Assembly (NCBI GenBank): GCA_945861895.1
Contig: CAMAWF010000010.1
Span: forward strand, 1-64,000
Source: Rhizobium sp. Q54
GTDB lineage: Bacteria; Pseudomonadota; Alphaproteobacteria; Rhizobiales; Xanthobacteraceae
Direction of reading: 5' to 3'
DNA: 64,000 nucleotides
Each line of letters starts with the position of its first letter. Position 1 is the stretch's first letter. Below are positions 53,501 to 61,386 of the stretch, in pieces. Under the pieces are notes generated by a model. The model ran no database searches. It had not been told where the DNA came from and worked only from the letters and a program-made list of their open reading frames with translations. Both the position numbers and the translations under genes were made by a program.

Positions 53501-53899
53501 ATGACGCGGGAATTGTTCTGGCTGACGTGGACGGTCGCACTGACCGGGCTGATGTGGGTGCCGTATATCGTCGACCGCATCATGGTGCGCGGCATGATGG
53601 GCTCGATGGCAAATCCATCGCCCAAAGCAAAAGCGCAATCGGCCTGGGCGCAGCGGCTTTATTTCGCGCACACCAATGCGGTCGAGAATTTGATCGTGTT
53701 CGCGCCGCTGGTGCTGATCCTGGATTCCATGGGCCACTCGACCGAAAGCACGGCCATCGCCTGCGCGGTGTATTTCTGGTCGCGCCTCGCGCACGTCTTC
53801 GTCTACACGATCGGCGCGCCGGTGCTGCGCACGCTCGCTTTCACGGTCGGCTTTTTCGCGCAAGCCGCGCTGGTGCTGGCGGTGTTCGGGAAGTTGTGA
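53501..53899 (+). CDS. MAPEG-family membrane protein
   Basis: 132 residues with GGGAGA before the ATG, four predicted membrane helices. MAPEG features: AWAQRLYFAHTNAVENLIVFAPLVLI and ACAVYFWSRLAHVFVYTIGAPVLRTLAFTVG. The eukaryotic family includes glutathione S-transferases and leukotriene synthase partners; bacterial members are mostly of unknown role. 38 nt after phaC in the same direction, so possibly co-transcribed. Confidence 0.9.
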   Translation: MTRELFWLTWTVALTGLMWVPYIVDRIMVRGMMGSMANPSPKAKAQSAWAQRLYFAHTNAVENLIVFAPLVLILDSMGHSTESTAIACAVYFWSRLAHVFVYTIGAPVLRTLAFTVGFFAQAALVLAVFGKL

Positions 53900-53904
53900 G
53901 TTTA

Positions 53905-53938
53905 CGTCATGGCCGGGCAACCGGGTCCGGCCATGACG
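53905..53938. repeat. Perfect 12-bp extragenic palindrome (REP-like), probable bidirectional terminator
   Basis: CGTCATGGCCGG and CCGGCCATGACG flank a 10-nt loop between the convergent MAPEG and argC genes, 5 and 6 nt from their stop codons. The arms match an extragenic palindrome I remember as frequent in Bradyrhizobiaceae genomes. No other copy was noticed in this window. Confidence 0.75.
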
Positions 53939-53944
53939 AAGTAA

Positions 53945-55009
53945 TTACGGAAACAGCGCCACCTGCTCGAGCCCCATCGTTTCGGGAAAACCAAGCATCA
54001 GGTTCATGTTCTGCACCGCCTGGCCGGAGGCGCCCTTCACCAGATTGTCGAGCGCGGCGACCACGATGGCGCGGCCGGGCACGCGGTCGTTGGCGACCCC
54101 GATGAAGGTCATGTTGGAGCCGCGCACATGGCGCGTCTGCGGCACCGCCCCGAACGGCAAGACGTGCACGAACGGCTCCTTCATGTAAGACTTTGAAAGT
54201 ATCGCATGAAGATCGGTGGCGTTGCGGCCGCGCTTTCCCCGCACATAGATGGTCGAGAGGATGCCGCGGTTCATCGGCACCAGATGCGGGGTGAAGGTCA
54301 CGATCACCTCGCGGCCGGCGGCTAACGAAAACTCCTGGTCCAGCTCGGCCATATGCCGGTGATGCCCGACGCCATAGGCGTGGAAGCCTTCGGACACTTC
54401 CGAAAACAGCATCGCCTCCTTCGCCGCCCGCCCGGCGCCGGTCATGCCGGATTTGGCGTCGATGACGATCTCGTCGAGGTCGATCGCCTTGGCCTTGATC
54501 AGCGGCAGCAGCGGCAATTCGGCGCAACTGGTGTAGCAGCCCGGATTGGCGACGAGCTGGGCTTTTTTGATCTCACGCCGGTAGATTTCGGCCAGGCCGT
54601 AGACCGCCCGTTTCTGCAAGTCTGGCGCGTAATGCTCGTGGCCGTACCAGCGCGCATAAGAGGCTGTGTCGGCGAGCCGGAAATCGGCGGAAAGGTCGAT
54701 CACCTTCGCCGCAGGATTCGCCGCGAAAATATCCTTGATTACTTTCTGCGTGGTGGCGTGCGGCAACGCGCAGAAGATCAGATCGAGATTGAGGCTGCGC
54801 CAGTCGAGACCGTCGATGGCGACGAGCTTGGGCAAGGCGAACGGCGAGAATTGCGGAAACACCTCGCGCATCTCCTGCCCTGCCCGCCGGTCGGCGGTGG
54901 CCAGCACGATCTCGGCGCGCGGATGCCGCAGCAACAGCCGGACCAGTTCCGCGCCGGTGTAGCCGGAGGCGCCGAGCACCCCGATTTTTGCTTTGGTGGC
55001 CATCGCCAT
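53945..55009 (-). CDS. argC: N-acetyl-gamma-glutamyl-phosphate reductase
   Basis: 354 residues (ATG 55009; 55003 also possible). Third step of arginine synthesis, NADPH-dependent. NAD(P) motif IGVLGASGYTGAELVRLLLRHP at 9-30 in two shorter parts (IGVLGASGYTGAEL, VRLLLRHP), catalytic Cys in VANPGCYTSCAELPLL, and the HRHMAELDQEF region. No other arg genes in the window. Confidence 0.95.
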   Translation of the reverse strand: MAMATKAKIGVLGASGYTGAELVRLLLRHPRAEIVLATADRRAGQEMREVFPQFSPFALPKLVAIDGLDWRSLNLDLIFCALPHATTQKVIKDIFAANPAAKVIDLSADFRLADTASYARWYGHEHYAPDLQKRAVYGLAEIYRREIKKAQLVANPGCYTSCAELPLLPLIKAKAIDLDEIVIDAKSGMTGAGRAAKEAMLFSEVSEGFHAYGVGHHRHMAELDQEFSLAAGREVIVTFTPHLVPMNRGILSTIYVRGKRGRNATDLHAILSKSYMKEPFVHVLPFGAVPQTRHVRGSNMTFIGVANDRVPGRAIVVAALDNLVKGASGQAVQNMNLMLGFPETMGLEQVALFP

Positions 55010-55238
55010 ATCCTTTCCGCGGTCATCGAGTAGACCACCGGACCAGCACCGCGGAAGATATCAGGAGAAATAGCGCCGCGGAGCGAATTCCGGCGGCAGG
55101 GGGAAGTTACGCGCGCGCGCAGACCCGTGCCGCGAAAATACGGCGGCGGCGGAGCAAAACCTTTGCGGCGGTCATCGTCATGCCGCGCGATATAGGCTGG
55201 CTTTCGCCGCCGGTCAAGAACGCTCGCGTCACAGGCTT

Positions 55239-55269
55239 AAAAAGCGGAAGGCCGCCCATTTGGACGGCC
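55239..55269 (-). terminator. Rho-independent terminator after the MBL-fold gene
   Basis: On the minus strand GGCCGTCC-AAAT-GGGCGGCC (one G-U pair) is followed by TTCCGCTTTTT. It lies 28 nt downstream of the stop at 55298 and 230 nt upstream of argC. Confidence 0.75.
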
Positions 55270-55297
55270 CTCCTGAACAAGCGTTTGCGCGGGCGGC

Positions 55298-56295
55298 TCA
55301 GATCGTGGGATTCCATGCAAGCGGGATCAGCCGGTAGCCGGTGCCGTCCTTCTCTATGTAACCGTGCGCGGGGAACGGAAAATGGAAGCCCTGGATAATC
55401 ATTTTTTCCGCGGCCGCCATGTCATAGAGTTTGCGGCGGGTCGCCACCGCCTGCGGACCATCCATGTCGAAGAAGGGCTGGTACTCCGGATTGCGCGCGA
55501 ACAGCAATGCCGGGCCAGCGGTTACGTCTACCTGTGCCATCACGGTCGCTGGACCGGATGAGATCAGATACGACGTGTGACCGGGCGTATGACCGGGGGT
55601 CGCGACCGCAGTGATCCCCGGAGCGATTTCCTTGCCCGCTTCATATTGCGTGACCTTGTTGCCAAGCGCGCCAAACACGCGCCGTGAATTGGCGTGGGTG
55701 CCCTTCACCAGTCCCTCGGGCGCGCTGCTCATGTTGGCGTCGTCCATCCAGTATTTCCATTCGACTGCGGGCACCATGATCTCCGCATTCGGGAAAGCAG
55801 GCTTATTGTCGGCGCCGATGAGACCGTTGATGTGGTCGCCGTGGAAATGGGAAATGATCACGGTATCGACCGCCTTGGAATCAATGCCAGAGGCGGCAAG
55901 ATTGGTGTGGAACTGGCCGAGGGCGCCCTTGCTCTGCTCGTAGGTTGCAGCGCCAAGGCCGGTATCGATGACTACCAGCTTGGGGCCGGTATTCACGACG
56001 ATCGGCGTGAACGGGAAGGCGGGATTCTCCTTGTCATGCCGATAGCGGCGAGGCCCGGACCCCAGGCGTCACGCGCCGCGTTGCGGATGAAATTGTCGGG
56101 TACCTTTGTTGGGCGTGAACCATCGGTCGCGACGGTGACCTCGAAACTGCCGACCTTGTAGCGATACCAGCCTGGCGCCTGCTTGCCGGCCATCGGAGCG
56201 GCGGCATGGGCCGGCGGCGCAAATGCCGGCACGGCGGAGACAGCGGCAACCCCGGCGGTAGCCGTAAGCAGATCGCGACGGGTGAGCTTGATCAT
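55298..56295 (-). pseudogene. Tat-exported metallo-beta-lactamase-fold hydrolase, interrupted by a frameshift
   Basis: ATG 56295 (GGGAGG upstream) starts a Tat-leader protein (LTRRDLLTATAGVAAVSA) that reads ..KVGSFEVTVATDGSRPTKVPDNFIRNA.. up to AAIGM, then shifts frame. After about base 56033 the correct continuation KENPAFPFTPIVVNTG is found in another frame and goes on as the full MBL domain (HFHGDHINGL, TPGHTPGH, GFHFPFPAHGYIEK) to the stop at 55298. One missing base in the codon after ATG-AC explains it. Either a recent pseudogene or a sequencing/assembly error. The second half could begin alone near 55996. Confidence 0.8.
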
Positions 56296-56534
56296 TACAT
56301 CCTCCCTGTTGAATGCGTTCTTCGCGCGAGCATTTCGCCGGTAATAACCCCCCTCATGCAACTGTTATTCCCTGCGGTTATTCCGCGTTGCAACCAGACA
56401 ATTCCCGCAAGCATGTATTGAGCCGCAATCGAGCGATATTTTGAGAAAGCATGAAAGCCGCTATCATTCGCCCCGGCTCGGGACTTCTAGGCGTGCCAGC
56501 TAAAAACGAACAACGAACAATGGGAGGAACCATC

Positions 56535-57449
56535 ATGATCAGGACGATTGCTGCCGCACTTGCGCTATCGATGTGTCTCTTTGCCCTTCAATGCGTGACA
56601 CCGCACAACGCTTTGGCTGCGAATCTCAAAGTGCTCTCCGACACCAAGGCCGCGGGCTTTGGCCATCCGGAGTCGGTCGCCTATGACCCCAAGGGCAAGG
56701 TGCTTTATGTCGGCGACTTCGGTCCCGACCTCAAGCCGGCGGACAAGGACGGCAAGGGCAAGATCAGCAAAGTGTCGCTCGACGGCAAAATTATCGAAGC
56801 GGGATTTCTCCCCGCCGCCGGGCAAACGCTCCATAAGCCGAAAGGCATCTGGATCGCGGGCAACCGGCTTTGGGTGACCGACATCGATGCCGTCTGGGTG
56901 TTCGATCTCAAGACCAAGGAAGGCAAGAAGCTGGATTTGCCAGGCATCACCTTCGCCAACGATCCGGCGGTGATGAAGGGCGCGCTCTATGTCAGCGACA
57001 ACCGTACCGATCAGATCGTGCGCATCGAGCCCGCGGATTTTCTGAAATCGAAAGCCGCGCCGAAAATCACCGTCGTCGTTTCCGGAAAATCGCTCAATCC
57101 CAACGGCGTCTATCCGGCAAAGGACGGCTCGCTGCTGACCGTCGGCTTCAAATCGAAAGACGAGCCGCGCGGAATCTATTCGATCTCACCGGGCAAGGAG
57201 CCGAAGACTCTTGCCCCGGCCGTCGGCCAATTGGACGGCCTGTATCAAATGAAAGACGGCGATCTGCTCATCCCCGATTGGGCGACCGGTTCGCTGTCGC
57301 AATGGAACGCGAAAGCGGGAATGCAGAAACTGGCGACTGGATTCAAGGGACCGGCGGATTTCTGCGTGATCCCGAACCGGAAAGGGCTGATGGTGGTGGT
57401 GCCCGATCTGGTCGCCGGCGAATTGCGCATGATCCAGCTCGGAAAATAA
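56535..57449 (+). CDS. Exported SMP-30/gluconolactonase-like beta-propeller protein
   Basis: 304 residues from ATG 56535 with GGGAGGAACC upstream. Signal peptide TIAAALALSMCLFALQC..HNALAA. Six-bladed propeller repeats: HPESVAYDPKGKVLYVGDFG, GKISKVSLDGKI, HKPKGIWIAGNRLWVTDID, ALYVSDNRTDQIVRIE, and NPNGVYPAKDGSLLTVGF. Related proteins hydrolyse lactones or only bind ligands. Ends at a clear terminator (57470-57500). Confidence 0.85.
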   Translation: MIRTIAAALALSMCLFALQCVTPHNALAANLKVLSDTKAAGFGHPESVAYDPKGKVLYVGDFGPDLKPADKDGKGKISKVSLDGKIIEAGFLPAAGQTLHKPKGIWIAGNRLWVTDIDAVWVFDLKTKEGKKLDLPGITFANDPAVMKGALYVSDNRTDQIVRIEPADFLKSKAAPKITVVVSGKSLNPNGVYPAKDGSLLTVGFKSKDEPRGIYSISPGKEPKTLAPAVGQLDGLYQMKDGDLLIPDWATGSLSQWNAKAGMQKLATGFKGPADFCVIPNRKGLMVVVPDLVAGELRMIQLGK

Positions 57450-57469
57450 TCACGCCGTTGAAATTTAAA

Positions 57470-57500
57470 GGCTTCGCCGAAAAATCGGCGGAGCCTTTTT
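57470..57500. terminator. Rho-independent terminator, bidirectional
   Basis: GGCTTCGCCGA-AAAA-TCGGCGGAGCC stem (one G-T pair) followed by TTTTT, 21 nt after the propeller gene stop and just past the convergent DedA stop. The AAA-rich flank on the left gives a U-run in the minus direction as well. Confidence 0.85.
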
Positions 57501-57502
57501 CT

Positions 57503-58033
57503 TTACGGCCAAATCCATTTGATGATCTGCGAACCGACGTCGCCGATGGTGAGCAGCATCGCCGCCCACACGAATGCGGAGGTGAAATTGGCGAATTGAA
57601 ACCGCCAAAACGGCATGGCGAAAATGCCGGCGACGATCGGCACCGAGGCGCGCAGCGGCCCCGAGAAGCGCCCGATGAAAATGGCGAGCGCGCCCCATTT
57701 CTTGACGAAGCTCTCGCCGGCCGGGATCAGCTTCGGGTGGTTCGACAGCGGCCACATGTGGTAGACGCGAGTTTCGAGTTTAAAGCCGATCCAATAGGAC
57801 AGCCAGTCGCCGAGCGCGGCCCCGATCGCGCCGGCAATCCAGATCGGCCAGAAATTCAAGCCGCCGGCCGCGATCAGCGTGCCGATTCCGACGAGCGCCG
57901 CCCAGGCCGGGATTAGCAGCGATATGAACGCCAGCGACTCGGCGAAGCACAGCAGCAACACGACCGGCGCCGCCCAAGCCTCGTGCAGACGGACGAAGTC
58001 GATAACCTGTTGGACGTAAGCATCGATATCCAT
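57503..58033 (-). CDS. DedA family membrane protein
   Basis: 176 residues from ATG 58033; the open frame upstream is non-membrane shadow sequence. DedA/SNARE-associated (VTT) fold: AFISLLIPAWAALVGIGTLIAAGG, GAALGDWLSYWIGFKLE, and FVKKWGALAIFIGRFSGPLRASVPIVAG with the conserved GRFxGPxR. DedA proteins move phospholipid or undecaprenyl-phosphate carriers across the membrane. Confidence 0.93.
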   Translation of the reverse strand: MDIDAYVQQVIDFVRLHEAWAAPVVLLLCFAESLAFISLLIPAWAALVGIGTLIAAGGLNFWPIWIAGAIGAALGDWLSYWIGFKLETRVYHMWPLSNHPKLIPAGESFVKKWGALAIFIGRFSGPLRASVPIVAGIFAMPFWRFQFANFTSAFVWAAMLLTIGDVGSQIIKWIWP

Positions 58034-58240
58034 GAATCGTACCGCCGGTTGGGTCGCCGTGTGTAGCGCGCGGACTGCCCCGATACCATGACGGGGCGCG
58101 AAAACGGCCGGAAATATGTATTCGACGCCCTGAAATTCGCGCTGCGCCTGATTACAGCGTATTGACAGCGAACACCGTGGGGTTGGAAGCTTGCCCACCA
58201 GAACAAAAGACCGCCGTCCGGCGGCTCGGGGAGGATCACC

Positions 58241-59311
58241 ATGAAAATTCGTACGTTGTTGAAAATATTAGCGTTCACCGCCTTGGCGGGCGCCGGCAGC
58301 ACGGCGATGGCGCAAGAGACGATCCGGCTGCGGATCGCATCCGGCCACCCGCCGGCGAATACCTACGCCAACTTGATGCAGAACTTCTTCGTGCCGGAAG
58401 TGACCAAGCGGGTCGCCGCCAAGACCAAGCACAAGGTTGAATTCGTCGAAGGCTACGGCGGCGCCATGGTGAAAGTCGCCGACACGCTCGAAGGCGTGCA
58501 GTCGGGCATCATCGACATCGGCGGCTATTGCTTCTGCTTCGAGCCGTCGAACCTTCCGTTGCACGCGTTCCAGGTCATGCTGCCGTTCGGCACCATGGAT
58601 CCGGTGGTGAGCCTGAAGGTCGCGCGCGCCGTGTACGACAAGGTGCCGTACATGTCGAAGGTGTTCGAGGACAAGTTCAAACAGAAGCTGATCGCGCTGA
58701 TCGCCGACAACGGCTACAACCTCGGTACCACGATGGAGTGGAACAACGTCTCCGACTTGAAGGGCGTGAAGCTCGCGGGCGCCGGCCTCAATCTCAAGTG
58801 GCTGGAGTTCGCCGGCGCGGTGCCGGTGCAGGGCTCGCTGGTCGAAGCCTACACGGGTCTGCAGACCGGCGTGTACAACGGCTGGATCATGTTCCCGTCG
58901 GGCTACGTCAACTTCAAGCTTTACGAGCAGGGCAAGTTCTACACCGAGATCGGCTTCGGCGCGATCACCTGGCACGGATTGACCGTCAACTCCGCGCGCT
59001 GGGAAAAGCTGCCGAAGGAAGTCCAGGACGTCATTCTGGAAGTCGCCAAGGAATACGAGGAGAAGACTGGCACGGTGAACAAGGAGAACTATCCGAAGCA
59101 GATCGCCGACCTCAAAGCTAAGGGAGCGACCGTGCGCCAGCTTCCGGCCAAGGTCACGCAGGACTGGGCGCAGTCGCTCGCCGCGTGGCCGGCGCAGAAG
59201 GCCAAGGAGCTCGATGCCCTGGGCCTGCCGGGAACGCAGGTGCTTGAGATCGCGCTCAAAGCCGCCGAGGACAACGGTCACAAATGGCCGGTGCGCTACA
59301 GCCTCAAATAA
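58241..59311 (+). CDS. dctP: TRAP transporter substrate-binding protein (DctP family)
   Basis: 356 residues; signal peptide LLKILAFTALAGAGSTAMA-Q. Periplasmic binding protein of a tripartite ATP-independent transporter, which normally takes up carboxylates with a sodium or proton gradient. DctP-type segments: IRLRIASGHPPANTYANLMQNF, EGVQSGIIDIGGYCF, LKGVKLAGAGLNLKW, and GVYNGWIMFPSGYVNFKLYEQGKFY with the conserved Arg replaced in part of the usual ligand region, so a non-dicarboxylate ligand is possible. Confidence 0.92.
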   Translation: MKIRTLLKILAFTALAGAGSTAMAQETIRLRIASGHPPANTYANLMQNFFVPEVTKRVAAKTKHKVEFVEGYGGAMVKVADTLEGVQSGIIDIGGYCFCFEPSNLPLHAFQVMLPFGTMDPVVSLKVARAVYDKVPYMSKVFEDKFKQKLIALIADNGYNLGTTMEWNNVSDLKGVKLAGAGLNLKWLEFAGAVPVQGSLVEAYTGLQTGVYNGWIMFPSGYVNFKLYEQGKFYTEIGFGAITWHGLTVNSARWEKLPKEVQDVILEVAKEYEEKTGTVNKENYPKQIADLKAKGATVRQLPAKVTQDWAQSLAAWPAQKAKELDALGLPGTQVLEIALKAAEDNGHKWPVRYSLK

Positions 59312-59324
59312 CCGGCCGACGACA

Positions 59325-59350
59325 GCAGGCGGCCGATCCGGGCCGCCTGC
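59325..59350 (+). terminator. Intercistronic hairpin between dctP and dctQ
   Basis: Perfect 10-bp stem GCAGGCGGCC/GGCCGCCTGC, loop GATCCG, 14 nt after the dctP stop. Stem-loops here are known from other TRAP operons to favour binding-protein expression over the membrane subunits. Confidence 0.7.
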
Positions 59351-59374
59351 ATCCCTCCCTGCGGAACGACAAAA

Positions 59375-59911
59375 ATGCGCGCGCTGGCGGATTGGAATGC
59401 GTGGATCGTGCGCGCACTGCTCGCGGGTGCGGCGGTGATCATTTTTTTTCTCGGATTTCTCGTCTGCGCCGACGTGTTCGGCCGCGCGATTTTCAACTCT
59501 CCGGTCAAAGGCACGCCGGAAATGGTGTCGATGGCGATCGTCATCATCTGCTTCCTGCTCGCCGGGTATTCGGTGCAAAGCGGCAGCATGATCTACACCG
59601 ATGTTTTCTCCTCAATATTCGGTGTGCGCGGGCGCGCTTTCGCGCAACTGCTGTCGGCGATATTCGGCATCCTGTTTTTCGGCTTCATCGTGTGGGGCAG
59701 CTATGAACCCATGCTGCACTCATGGGTCAGCGGCGAATACGAAGGGGAAGGCGCGCTACGGGTGCCGGTGTGGCCGGCGCGCATCGTGGTCGTGATCGGC
59801 GCCGTGCTCGTGGTTGTCAGCTATCTCATGCATGCGGTCGGCGCGACGCGCGCGCTCGTCACCGGCCGCACCGATGACGTTATCGCGCAACCCGCCTCCA
59901 CGCACCTGTAG
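59375..59911 (+). CDS. dctQ: TRAP transporter small membrane subunit (DctQ)
   Basis: 178 residues, four membrane helices. DctQ features: VFGRAIFNSPVKGTPEMVSMAIVIICFLLAGYSVQSGSMIYTDVF-type region (conserved GTPE..S..I). Lies 64 nt after dctP, with the hairpin in between, and 8 nt before dctM. Confidence 0.92.
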   Translation: MRALADWNAWIVRALLAGAAVIIFFLGFLVCADVFGRAIFNSPVKGTPEMVSMAIVIICFLLAGYSVQSGSMIYTDVFSSIFGVRGRAFAQLLSAIFGILFFGFIVWGSYEPMLHSWVSGEYEGEGALRVPVWPARIVVVIGAVLVVVSYLMHAVGATRALVTGRTDDVIAQPASTHL

Positions 59912-59919
59912 GAATACCC

Positions 59920-61284
59920 ATGCTCGGCCACATCGACATGATCGCCATCGTGGTTGTCCTGCTCGGACTGGTGTTCGCGGGCGTGCATATTGCCATTTCG
60001 CTCGGCATCACGGCGGCGCTCGGCATCTATCTGATGATGGGCGACATCGAAGTGGTGCGCACCTTCATCGCCAACACCGCCTACGAAGCGCTGCGCGACT
60101 ATGTGTTCGCCGTCATCCCGCTGTTCATGCTGATGGGCGATTTTCTGGCGAAATGCGGAGCCGCGCGCGACCTCTACACGCTCGGCAACCGCGCCAGCAA
60201 ATGGCTGCCGGGGCGGCTTGCCGCCGCGACCATCGTGGCCAATGCGCTGTTTGGTTTTGTCACCGGCGTGAGCATCGCGGCAGCCGCCGCGTTTTCGCGC
60301 ATCGCGTACCCCGAAATGCGGCGCTACGGCTACCGGCGCGATTTCGCGCTTGGCTGCGTCGCCGGCAGTGCCTGCCTCGGCATGCTGATCCCGCCGTCGG
60401 TGCTGATGATCGTGTGGTGCGTGCTCACCGAATTGTCGATCGGCAAGCTGTTCCTTGCTGGCATTATTCCTGGCTTTTTGGCGGCCGGCGGAATGATCGT
60501 CTATGTGGTCATCGCCGCCAAGCTTAAACCCGAATTGGTCGGCGAAACGCGCGCCTCGCGCCTCGCCCCCCGGACGTTGAGCGCGGATGTCACCGGGGCG
60601 CGCGCGGCTGCTCTGCTCGAAGATGAGCAATCGATCCGCAAGATGCTGGCCAGCACCATGCTGGTGGTCGCGCTGATCCTCGGGACGCTGGGCTCGATCT
60701 GGCTCGGCCTGTGCACGCCGACGGAAGGCGCCGGCATCGGCGCCGTCGGCGCACTCATCCTGGCAATCATCAAGGGCATCAAGCCTCGCGAAGTCTGGCA
60801 GGTGGTGCTCGATGTCGGCCGCACCTCCGGGCCGCTGTTGCTGTTGCTGTTCTGCGCACAGCTTTATTCGCGCGTGCTGTCGAGGACCGGCTTCACCGAA
60901 GCCGCCAAGACGTTCCTGCTCGGCACCGGCGCCGGCCCCTGGGGTATTCTGCTGGTGATGGTGGCGATCTGGTTCGTGCTCGGCTGCCTGATCGATTCCA
61001 TCTCGATCATCCTGCTCACCGTGCCGATCTTCGCGCCCATTGCCGCGCAACTTGGCTTCGATCCGCTCGCTTTCGCAATCATCGGCATTCTGGCGATCGA
61101 GACCGGCCTGCTGACACCGCCGTTCGGCATTCTGGTGTTCACGGTGAAATCGGCGGTGCCCGACAAGGACGTGACGCTGGCTGAAATTTTCCGCGGCTCG
61201 ATCCCCTATTGGATCGTGCTGCTGGCGGTGGTCGTGGCATTGGCGATCTTCCCGCAACTCGCAACCTTCCTGCCAAGTCTCTAG
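59920..61284 (+). CDS. dctM: TRAP transporter large permease (DctM)
   Basis: 454 residues, about twelve membrane helices. DctM features: HIAISLGITAALGIYLMMGD, AVIPLFMLMGDFLAKCG, GNALFG-like NALFGFVTGVSIAAAAAFSRIAYPEM and GMLIPPSVLMIVW. Completes the dctPQM operon. The next gene, parE, is not functionally related. Confidence 0.94.
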   Translation: MLGHIDMIAIVVVLLGLVFAGVHIAISLGITAALGIYLMMGDIEVVRTFIANTAYEALRDYVFAVIPLFMLMGDFLAKCGAARDLYTLGNRASKWLPGRLAAATIVANALFGFVTGVSIAAAAAFSRIAYPEMRRYGYRRDFALGCVAGSACLGMLIPPSVLMIVWCVLTELSIGKLFLAGIIPGFLAAGGMIVYVVIAAKLKPELVGETRASRLAPRTLSADVTGARAAALLEDEQSIRKMLASTMLVVALILGTLGSIWLGLCTPTEGAGIGAVGALILAIIKGIKPREVWQVVLDVGRTSGPLLLLLFCAQLYSRVLSRTGFTEAAKTFLLGTGAGPWGILLVMVAIWFVLGCLIDSISIILLTVPIFAPIAAQLGFDPLAFAIIGILAIETGLLTPPFGILVFTVKSAVPDKDVTLAEIFRGSIPYWIVLLAVVVALAIFPQLATFLPSL

Positions 61285-61386
61285 ATAAACAACTTTCCCC
61301 AACCGGCCGGTCCCGCCTCGTCTGGCAGGCGCGGCATGGCATAGTTGCTGGCAAACGATTCGCGCCGACCCCATCTACGGACCCTC

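Noticed and set aside
55107-55316. 69-codon open frame in the argC-MBL gap
   Set aside because: It runs through the terminator hairpin, has no ribosome site and has shadow-like composition.
58180-58200. Possible sigma-54 promoter (TGG..TTGC) upstream of dctP
   Set aside because: The distance between the GG and GC elements is two bases off the strict sigma-54 spacing.
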